Source of the DNA: Tachypleus tridentatus
Lineage: Eukaryota > Arthropoda > Merostomata > Xiphosura > Limulidae
Length of the DNA: 64,000 nt
Assembly (NCBI RefSeq): GCF_004210375.1
Contig: NC_134834.1
Location: 157,189,290-157,253,289, forward strand
Reading direction: 5' to 3'
Both the position numbers and the translations under genes were made by a program. The notes under the pieces are model-generated. The model ran no database searches. It was not told where the DNA came from and was given only the letters and a program-made list of their open reading frames with translations. How positions within the stretch are numbered: the stretch's first letter is position 1; every line of letters begins with the position of its first letter. Below are positions 50,640-60,800 of this stretch, piece by piece.

Positions 50640-51064
50640 CATTAGACGCTGCTGTAACAAGCTTTATAATACTCTTCACTCGGATTGATTTTGCTTCGAA
50701 AATTTGTGACTAGTTTTACTCTCCTTATACAGTACAGTAACTTTCTTTTCTAGTTCATTGCCTGGCGCTAGAAAAACTTTACATGAGGATATAGACTATA
50801 TTAAATAAACTTTTAATAAGTCTAATTATTTAAAATTATATATTTGCTGAATTAAAACAGTTTGTGTTTCTATTTTTTCTCACAGTGTTGAGAAAAAAAT
50901 TCATTTTTTTTATATCAATGTGTGAGAAATTATCTTAGAATACGATAATGTAGTCACGTGACTTTGAAATCTCATCCTGTAACATACTATAAAACTGTCG
51001 TTAATTTTAACGTACGTTGTTGACAACTAGATGTGATTAGTTGATCTATATCGAATGTGTTGTA

Positions 51065-52340
51065 TTAGGTCATCCGTTAAGTAATGCCCGATTTTAGGAT
51101 CACAAAAAGAGAAAGGATTTCAAACGCTTTTAATGTTATTTAATCAATAATCTATGTTCCATTATTATTAATTATTTCCCCCCCAACGATTCACAAGCTT
51201 TTAAATGCTGCTTCTATAAAATTCTTCGGGTTTGGAGAAAAGAATGTAGAGAGGGTAGTTTTGACATTTTCATGTGTTCCAAAATCTTTTCATCAAGATA
51301 ATTCCGCAAACCTCGGAATAGATGATAATCAGATGGGGCAGGTATAGAGAATAAGGATGATATGGAAGTTTTTTCCCAGTCTAGCTCTTCAATCTTTGCA
51401 GATGTGATCCTTTTTGTATGGGGCCTTACATTATCCTGGTGTAACACAACACCTTTACCATTGATGAAAGCAAGCCTCTTTTCTTTCAGTGAAACATTCA
51501 GGTGCTCTAACTGTTGACAATAGAAGTCTGATGTAATCATTAGATTGAGTGGTAACAACTCAAAGTGGATCACACCAACAATATCCCATCAAACGCTTAA
51601 CAAGGCTTTTCTAGGGTGGACGTCCATTTTGGGCTGTGCTATAGCCAGTCTGCCAGCACTGAGCCATTGTCTGCAGCGCTTAACATTTTTATAAACTATC
51701 CATTTTTCATCTCCAGTCACTAATCTGTTCAAAAAAGGTGAGTTACGTTCACGAGAGTGCAGAGAAGTGCAATTGTCTAGTCTTGCTCTAAGGTTGGCTT
51801 CTGTCAAATCATGGGGGACCCATTTTCCAAATTTTGACACCTTTCCAAGCTGTTGCAGATGACGGTAAACTGTTGAATTGGTTGAATTAAGCTTCTGTGC
51901 TAGTTCTTCAACTGTTACATTGCAATCTTCATCAAGTGTAGCCAGCAGCAAGTCATCGTTAAACTGAACAGAACGACCTGAATGTGGCGCATCACTTAAG
52001 CTCTAGTCACCTAATCTGAACTTCTAAAACCACATTCGACATATTCTTTCATTGACAGACTCCGCACCATAAACACCTTGAATGTTTCGTGTAGTTTCTG
52101 CTGCATTAAAACACATAAAGCATTATATACCCAATGTGCTCTTTAGACACATCCACCTTCATAAGAGTTTATTTGATTAATGATCTGAAAAAGTGGTGTT
52201 GTGTTAGTTTGTTTTATTTGTCTGAACATTTTTATACATGTCATACTGCATATTTTAGTCATTAAAACCTTCTACAAAGACAGAAGTGATGATGCACTTT
52301 CTGTATTAAATTTTCGGACATTACTTATGGGATGATCTGA
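51065..52340 (-). mobile_element. mariner transposon, complete ends
   Basis: Inverted ends 'ttaggtcatccgttaagtaa' (51065) and complement of 'ttacttatgggatgatctga' (to 52340). TA lies before the left end. The matching right TA is found at 52628-52629, after a SINE that inserted at the boundary. Length 1276 bp, usual for mariner. Confidence 0.93.
51214..52130 (-). pseudogene. mariner DD34D transposase pseudogene
   Basis: N-terminal HTH remnant (AETTRNIQGVYGAESVNER, then stops), a second HTH (VEELAQKLNSTNSTVYRHL), VTGDEKWIVY with the first Asp, HQDNVRPH with the second, and APSDYHLFRGL with the third. The spacing between the last two is exactly 34. An in-frame TGA separates the 120-codon part (51951-51589) from the 119-codon part (51573-51214); upstream stops remove the start. 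Related to the domesticated SETMAR transposase domain by family only. Confidence 0.9.
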
Positions 52341-52341
52341 T

Positions 52342-52619
52342 TTGGTTTGTTTGTTTTTGAATATCGCGCAAAGCTACTCGAGGGCTATCTGCTCTAGCCG
52401 TCCCTAATTTAGCAGTGTAAGACTAGAGGGAAGGAAGCTAGTCATCACCACCACCGCCAACTCTTGAGCTACTCTTTTACCAATGAATAGTGGGATTTCC
52501 CGTCACATTATAACGCCCCCACAGCTGAAAAAGCAAGCATGTTTAGTGCGACGGGAATGAGAACCCGCGACCCTCAGATTACGAGTCGCACGCCTTAACC
52601 TACCTGGTCATGCCGGGCC
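52342..52619 (-). mobile_element. SINE-A inserted at the end of the mariner
   Basis: Complete copy from (GTTT) tail to 'catgccgggcc'. Target duplication 'tgatctgat' at 52333-52341 and 52620-52628 includes the last bases of the mariner and its TA. Confidence 0.93.
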
Positions 52620-53030
52620 TGATCTGATATATTCAGTGGAGTTTAATAAGGTAATTCAAAAAAGAAAAACCTCTTGAACTGCAAATTAAAGGATAAAAAA
52701 TACGCGTTGTGTATATTTAGATGTTTTCTGTACATAAGCCATTGTATTCGTAATCATTTGGGTTTTCGAACGTCATTAAAATTTATTAATCATTCTAAAC
52801 ATTTTGTAAACAAAAATGTTATTTTCTATTGATTAAAAGCAATACAATGGTGATATTTTATTACAAATATATTGTTAACACTTCGTATCGCAAGACTGGT
52901 TCATTTTTCTGTTAAATTAACATAAAAATAAAATAAAAAACCAAAAGAATGGATATCTTAAGTCCACACAAAAACGTACATGTTATGAAAGTCGATATCT
53001 TTTTTTCTGATATATTTAAACGTCGCTTTC
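52620..53030. other. No gene seen
   Basis: AT-rich. Confidence 0.5.
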
Positions 53031-53129
53031 TAGGTGGCTCAGTGGTTAGATTGAGGACATGTGTTAAAATTAGAGGTTTGATCCTGGTGAGTGGTAGCCC
53101 GTTGTGTAACCATGTGCTTAAACAAAGGC
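53031..53129 (+). mobile_element. SINE-C-related copy
   Basis: 'taggtggctcagtggttaga', 'gaggtttgatcctggtgagt' and tail 'gttgtgtaaccatgtgctta'. The head differs from typical SINE-C, so it may be another subfamily. An 88-codon frame crossing it is not a gene. Confidence 0.65.
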
Positions 53130-53624
53130 GCTTAGAAATTAAAGTGGATGAAGAAAATAACTTTTACCGAAATAACAAATATTTAATGACGACGAATAAA
53201 GCCGTTAAGGATTGAATTTGTAAAATTTTGTTTCCTTACATATACATGTAAAACATATTTTCGTAATATATACATGCTAATTAATGAATCCCCCTTCTAA
53301 GCTTTTATAATAAACAAAAATAAAAAAAACAAAGTAAATATTTCTTTTTACAAAATCGGTTGTTTTCAGAGATAAGATTAGGTGTTATTTTTCCAATGAA
53401 TCATCACAGTTTTTTTAAAAAAAAAACATTAACGTATACTTTTGTGAGTATTGGTACGCTATCATTGGTTTTACTCTAAATGCAGAGAGGAACTTCTTAA
53501 CGTCCATGAATGTGCAAGATGGAGGTGTTATAAAGACACTAGAAGTACTCAAGTTTTCCTAGTGGCCCAGGAGTTGGATAAGTACTTGTAGCTTTCTTTA
53601 TGATGTCTCAATATTTGACATCTG
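53130..53624. other. No gene seen
   Basis: AT-rich. Confidence 0.5.
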
Positions 53625-53930
53625 TGACAGCACAAGTAGTCCTAGTACGTAGTCTAAATTCTCGAGATCTTCTTGTGTAGTAACGCAAAAGGTACTTTCA
53701 TTTACACTATGTAATTGATATTTTCTGTCTAGCAACCTCAAACTTTTTATACTTATTTAAATACTGAACATCTTCCGTGTAACAGCCCAAGAGATATCCT
53801 GATATATATACTTAAATACTGGAAAGCATCTGTCTAACAGATCAAGAGATGTCTTGATATACATCTCAATATTAGGCAGTTTCTGTCAAACAGACCAAAA
53901 TATATTAAGAATTAGGTACAAGCTCAATAA
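53625..53930 (+). repeat. ~60-bp degenerate tandem array
   Basis: Blocks with 'tctgtctaacagatcaagag' and 'atatcctgatatatatactt' recur about four or five times, strongly diverged. Confidence 0.6.
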
Positions 53931-54055
53931 TGCCCGTTAAGGAGTTTAAGAGCTCCATAAAGGCAATTAAAATTAGACATAATTCTGTTTATTAGTTTAA
54001 GCAAGCTGGCTAGATGGATAACGTTAAAAAGTTTTTTGTCAGTCCAAAAATATTA

Positions 54056-54326
54056 TTTGTTTGTTTTTTGAATTCGCGCAAAGCTACATGAGGGCTATCT
54101 TCGCTAGATGACCCCAACTTAGCAGTGTAAGACTAGAGAAAAGGCAGCTTGTCATCACACCTACCGCCAACTCTTGAGCTTTTACCAATGAATAGTGTGA
54201 TTGACTTTAACATTATAACGCATCCCACGGCTAAAAGGGCGAGCATGTTTGGTGTGACGGGAATTCGAGCCCGCAACCCTCAGAGTGCGAGTAGAATACC
54301 TTAACCACCTGGCTATGCTGGGCCGG
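54056..54326 (-). mobile_element. SINE-A with target duplication
   Basis: Perfect 12-bp duplications 'ccaaaaatatta' at 54044-54055 and 54327-54338. Body shortened by a small deletion near 'cttgagcttttacc'. Confidence 0.93.
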
Positions 54327-56059
54327 CCAAAAATATTAAGAAATTTAAACAAACACGACAGATATATTTACCAACCTAAGATATTAGAATATAGAATTAA
54401 ATACTCGATAGCTTTAACCAGATTATTGTTTGCCTGACAGCCAGTGAAACAGTTGTTTCTTTACCCTAGATAATTATTGTACTTCAGATGGACACTCGTC
54501 AATACTCGCCCACAAGTCTACAAAATCGATTAAACCTTTATTATTTTCTTACAGTTTATTTCAGCACTCAGAAACATCAAATGTTCAGCCTTACAATTCT
54601 GGACTTTTGGTTTCGTTAGCAAAGAGAATATGGATAGATATAACAAATAAACGTAAGAAAAGTTGTGAATGTAAGTCATACAAATTTTGATATAGTTTGT
54701 TAAACACTTGACAAATTTTGTTTGAAGACCATAACAGGTTCATTTATAAAGTTATAACTTTAACAACAAATATTCGACAGTTTAGTATGGGCACGGCCAG
54801 GCTTCAACGAAACATTATTAAATTTCCAACAATTACATATACACTCTAAAAGTTAATAGGTTCACTGTTTGAAGTGGTTAATTAATTATCACAACATACT
54901 TCTGCTAGCCTTGGCAACAAACTAAATAAATTGTTTTCTATTAAAATCATGATATTATTCTTAATATTTAAAAATGATTACCTAAAACCTATAATTTAAC
55001 TATAATGATAGAGTGTTTACACACTCTAAGGGAGAATTTGGGTTCAAAAACCACTGACAATTCAACCAAAAGGTCATGTCTTTGCCTGAGACATAGACGA
55101 AACTATTTTTCAAATTAGATATGCAAAACTTTAACCTCGTACTCAGTCACATAGTGGTCTAAGATTAAAGCTCGTTATCCTTATTCCAGAGAGATAATTC
55201 ATTTCTTTAGCTAGGAAATTCAGCAAAAATACAGTATTAAACAGCATTGCCCGCAAGCAAGAAAGCAAGGTTTTGAAAGAAAGCTCGGAACATTCTTTTA
55301 ACGATGGGAAATTAATTATTTTCATTTCCAGTTTTACCTTAACTTCTGAATGGATAAATATAAAATATATACTTTTCATTCAGGTTTCTAATAGATTCCT
55401 TTATAGATCCAATACGATTAATCTCGTATCATAACTGTTTAGATTCTAAAAATGTTCAAGTTATTCCAACAATACACTTCCACATACACGTGAACACTGC
55501 TACTTGTACTTCAGGGAATAAAACAATAACGTTACCCCTATAATACTGATACCACCACCAATACGTTAAACGCATACATATCTAAACTATCTTATAGGCT
55601 AGAGTTACAATGCAACTTCTTACAATATAAGTTCAATTCCATTCTTTCTTTAATATTATCTTTATAGGTTGAATAGTTAATATATATATATATTTATTTA
55701 TTTTCTTTAATTTATGTAATAATAAATATAACTTATAATTATTATTTTGCATTGTTAACTAAGTATATAGATTTAGAAATAACTTAAATCTCCTAAACTG
55801 TTTAAACCTTATAGGATAGATATCACTGGGATTCCGACCGAAAACGTCGATATTACTGAGGATACCTATATGATAAAATCATGCTTTTAATCAAAGCAAG
55901 TATTTTTTTATGTATTTGTTATTACATGGTTTTCGGTATAGCAGCATATTAAGCTAGCTAGATTAACTACCGAATCAGTTTTAGGTTCAGATCTATATTG
56001 GCATCTTAATTTGATCGGAAGTTATTAATACTAAAATACCAATTTTATTTGTACGTTTT
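54327..56059. other. No gene seen
   Basis: AT-rich with a TA run near 55680. No exon recognised. Confidence 0.5.
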
Positions 56060-56317
56060 AGATTTTTCACGCAAAAGGCTATCTGTATATACGCTCATAT
56101 ATCTGTCCCTACTTTTGAGCTGACAGAGAAACGATAGTTAGTAAACAGCACCCCCGCCAACCTAGACTACTACTGTCTGATCGAAAAAGAGGAATTTGAC
56201 TGTTATAATAAAACCTCTGTGACAAAAGTGCGAAGTGCTTTTATCGGCAATATACCACGTATCGTATTAAATCTCGCATTCAGAGTTCGAGCACACTAAC
56301 AACTAGACGACGCACAG
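56060..56317 (-). mobile_element. SINE-B, full length, diverged
   Basis: Tail complement 'cacgcaaaaggctatctgta', body 'cccccgccaacctagactac', head 'cattcagagttcgagcacac' and 'taacaactagacgac'. Confidence 0.65.
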
Positions 56318-57630
56318 TTATAAATAGTATATTAATGAACTTAGGAATAAATCTACGAAACGTAGAAAACCCACACACAAAATTCAGCCAGAAAAGGTCT
56401 AATGCATCAACTATATTTTTGAAGGTTAATTTTATAAGAAAATGTGAAAGGAAACACGATAAAAATAGGCAACATTTATATTGATAAACCAAAACCTAGC
56501 TTGTAATGTGTTCCTTCTCCTAATGTTAAGTTTTAATTATTTTAAATAAATGTATATATGAACGTGTCCGTTAGGTACATCCATTTATTTCGGAAACACT
56601 TAAACAGAATGAGTTTTAAACTGGTCACGAGCCGATCATTTTATTAGTATTAGACGTTAAATACGACTCGATCGAGACGTGTAATTGTGCTTCTTTAATT
56701 GTAATGGCCATTATATTTCGCTTTTTTTACGAGAGATTCAGATTACGTTTATTAAATTCAGGTTTCACAATTCAAACAAAAAATATATAGTTGTTTAAAA
56801 CATAACGCCAACATATATTTGCAACAAAAAAACGTGTCCGTAACACAAAACGCACACACACGTGGCAACACAAAGTCGTTCAACTGAAAAATTACGCTCG
56901 CGAAATAAATGAAGTTTTCGTTTCATATTATTTACTGTAAGCATTACAGTAACGTCGCTGTTATATATTTTTAGTTTAATATACGTACTGAATAAGCAAC
57001 GAGGCGAAAACAAAGATGGTTTCCATAACAATTTACGTCATTCTAAATCATTTAATTTGTAATTGAAGAAAACAATATTTTTTTTTTGGGGGGGGAGCAA
57101 GGAACTTAGTAATACTATTTATAAACATCCCTCACAAAAACAACAAAGCTTCGCTTGTTGTAAGTGTAAAGCCTATTGTGACTATTAATAGTAGAAGTTC
57201 ACCTCGGTTAAGGCACTGAAACCATGACGCATGCTCAGTGGGGTGGTCTTTGTTGTTGTTTGCAAGTACCTGAGTATAAAGAAAAAAATCTCGATAAGTG
57301 AACGAACATATTAAAATTGAAAAAAAACAACACAAAATTATGGAAATCGGTTAATACATCTTACGTCAAGATTTGTATTACAAAAATTATACTTTTTCAA
57401 ATATCACAAACTTTCAGTGATGTACAAGCAACGATATTTGTTTTAGATTCATGTTTTCGTTTCTAAAGTGCTTCCTGCTAAAGGCTTTCAAAAGTTATTA
57501 AAAACAAAATTATTCAAGACAGAACTTTTTATATAATGATGTTCTGTATTAACAAGTAAATCAGTTGTTGTCTACGTTTGTCAGAAACGTTGATGTGTAC
57601 AGTTGTTTCCTATGTACATAACAACAATCT
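56318..57630. other. 3' flank of the EGFL7-like gene
   Basis: AT-rich, with a G9 tract near 57088. It presumably includes the 3' UTR just left of the stop at 57631. Minus-strand ATTAAA or AATAAA hexamers exist near 57051 and 56748, but neither can be assigned. Confidence 0.4.
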
Positions 57631-57861
57631 CTACTTACACCCCTCTAGCCTTTCCTCCAGTATTGAGATCTGTTCACTGAGAGAACTGATCCGATCCCAT
57701 GGCGATCCGTACAGTGAACTGTCACCAATGCTGTTAGGCCTGTCGTTTAGGGAAGGAGGAGTTGTGGAAATTGAAATCGATCCCTTCTGTAGAGATGAGA
57801 CTTTGTTTGCAAGGCTTTCCAGTCGTATCTCAAGTCTGGTAAAGTTTCGTTTTTCTTGAAT
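57631..57861 (-). CDS. EGFL7: EGFL7-like terminal coding exon: coiled-coil tail
   Basis: This exon has 76 codons plus stop, after acceptor ggtctttctag. It starts IQEKRNF. The segment LEIRLESLANKVSSLQ has hydrophobic residues at 4-3 spacing (L, L, L, V, L), so a coiled coil is likely. A Ser/Pro/Asn-rich loop follows, then PWDRISSLSEQISILEERL, then GCK and stop. The last part closely resembles the C-terminus of vertebrate EGFL7. The plus-strand reading frame over the same bases is a shadow. No polyadenylation signal was assigned. Confidence 0.8.
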   Translation of the reverse strand: MQEKRNFTRLEIRLESLANKVSSLQKGSISISTTPPSLNDRPNSIGDSSLYGSPWDRISSLSEQISILEERLEGCK

Positions 57862-60800
57862 CTAGAAAGACCCAATCAGTTGTGTCCTCGTTGAACCCGA
57901 GTTTAAAACAAGAGTGTCGAGAATGAACTAAGATTAAATTATCGCAATATTGAAAACTGAATATTACTTATTATCATTAAAGATGTATTGTATGTTCTAA
58001 TAATCTATACTAAATTAATAGATTTTATTTGTCTTGCACGTTTGGTTTGCTCCTAAGACATACGTTGTTGAAACACACAGGAGTGGTAAAATTATTCACG
58101 ATTAACATAGAATACAGGCCTGCCATGGCCAAGCGCGTAAGGCGTGCGACTCGTAATCCGAGGGTCGCGGATTCGCGCCAAACATGCTCGTCTTTCCAGC
58201 CGTGGGGGCATTATAATGTGACGGTCAATCCCACTATTCGTTGGTAAAAGAGTAGCCCAAGAGTTGGCGGTGGGTGGTGATGACTAGCTGCCTTCCCTCT
58301 AGTCTTACACCGCTAAATTAGGGACGGCTCGATGCAGTGGGCTAACAACCTACTTATTTAAATACTTGTTGAAGAATCCTCAAGCGATTGCGGCCCTTTG
58401 TTCCTAGATGGAATCTAATGGTGATAACTAACTAACGAACATAAAATACACACACTTAGGTAAGGCTCAAAGAAGCAAACTAAAATATACATATTATTTT
58501 TCTTATCTAAAGGCAGTAAAGTAAACAATTTAAATTTTAAAGAGTATTTTAGCGCAAAAATGTTTGAATGTATTAGTTACTTGTTTGTTGAATTTCGCAC
58601 AAAGCTACTCAAGCATTCCCTAATTTTAAATTATAGACCATAGAAATAACAATTATCATGTTTTGTGACGGGTTTCGATCCCACGACTCGCAGATTCAGA
58701 ATCAAGCGTCTTAACTGCTAAGCGTAAATACACCACTTGTTTGTTTTTGAAGTTCGCGCAAAGCTACACGAGGGCTATCCATAATATAGCAGTGTAAGAC
58801 TAGAGGAAAGGCAGCTACTCAACATCACCCACCGCAAACTTTTGTACTACTATTTTACCAACGAATAGTGGGATTGACCGTCACATTATAACGTCCCCAC
58901 GGCTAAAAGGGTGAGTATGTTTGGCCCGACGGGTTGATATTCGTACTATAATTCTCGCACGGCTAAAAAAAGAAGTATGTTTGATGACTGGAATTCGAAT
59001 CCGAGACCCTCAGATTACGATTAAAGCACCTTTAGCACTTGACCATGGCATGACAAGCTACAAAAAATCAAGCAAACAGTACATAGCATGCGTTGCTGGT
59101 GACGGTAACTGATCAAACAAGTGAGGAGATCACATGTGTATTCTCCCTTAAAATAACCTAAATTAGAATGTTCCTGAAGTGTTTCTGGTCAAGTAATATC
59201 ACAAGTGCCTGACTATCCAAAAAATAATTAGATGTTTTGTTTCATAAACAGTGGAAAATTAAAGTATGGATAACAAAACGAAACTTAGGTTTTAAAGACT
59301 AAAACTCAGTGCACGGAAATTGAAATTTGAATTTTAAAAATATGTACCACTACGGAAACGTAACCTTTTAACGAACCTTAAAATTACATGTTACTAAACC
59401 AGTTATGCACAGTTACGGTATTTTTTATGAAACCAGACAATCATATATATTATTAAAGAAATGCATACCAATATGGCAATACTTTAATGAACTTTAGAAC
59501 TGAACGTACTATACCAGTAACAGTAACTTTTTATTAACTCCTGAATTACACGTTAGTAAACCAGTTATACCCCACTATACAGTAAGTTGTAATCAGCTCT
59601 AAAATTACACATTACTTAAATTATACACCACTACCGTAACTTTTTAATGAACCCAAGAATTATATGTTTCTAAATTAATTATATACCTAGTTATCTGTGA
59701 GTCTGTGAGGTCCAAGGATGTTTCAATTAATCCCATTAATCGTTGCTGAGGATCCCTGGATATTTTACACGGTAAATTTGGGATTTCACACACGTTCTGG
59801 TTAAAATATTCACATTGAGTGTTAAATATACAAATATATGAAATAATTTTATTTGGTGTCACACGTGAACTCCAGCCGGTAATGAACAAGTCAGTTATTT
59901 ATAGGTTAAATGTCAAGAAATAAGAAAAAAACAGAACACACTGAAAAGTTTACTATTTCTACAAGGAGTTTTTTAAATCAATCAAAAACATTGACCTTTT
60001 CCATTTTCATGACCTTTTTTGTCAGTTCTTCGTATACTTGGAGAAATTCTTGATATTCAGGAATTCGATTCAAACTCACTAGGGAAAGAGAATGACTGGG
60101 TTTATGATCACGTTATACACGATCAATAAAGAGTTGTTTGTCATATAGAAAAGGACCTCTTATATCCAACGAAAACAAAAAGATATGATATATATAAAAG
60201 CGGTAAAATGCAACCTCCAGTGATTCAGCTACAAGTTCAATAATTTATAGCAATAAGTTTACTACAGTAAGCAATACTACAAATAGACCATTATGCATCT
60301 TTGTGTATCATATCAACCAAAAAAATAATAGAATTTTTAATGACAGTAATGTATAAAACTGTTCAAAATCTAAAAACTGAACTGTGCTGTTTTCTTATTT
60401 GGATACAAGTATACTTAAAATTCCCAATCCATGTCCAATACATTAAACGCTAGATTCGTAAAATGATTTGTAAACACGGAGGAAGTATGAAAGAGTGGAT
60501 AAGTAGAGATTGTTGGATCAGTTGTTATACGTCATTATTTTAATCATGAAGTACGAGTAGGTTATCACGACGATCTATTACTTAGATTTCTTTAAGTTTC
60601 AACTACAGCAATTCAGGAAAAATAAGTAAAAAATTATAACTTGAAATATATACAAAATTTTATGCACGAAATAGTACTGTTTGGTTTTACGAACATTGGA
60701 CTCCTTAAAAATGAAAAAAACAAAACAAAAAAAAACCGAAGTTGTCGACTTTTACGGTTACAGTTAGTTTCGTATTATAATTTTATTCAACTTGGAGTTG

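Noticed and set aside
57578..57859. Plus-strand 93-codon frame
   Set aside because: It is the antisense shadow of the EGFL7-like terminal exon.
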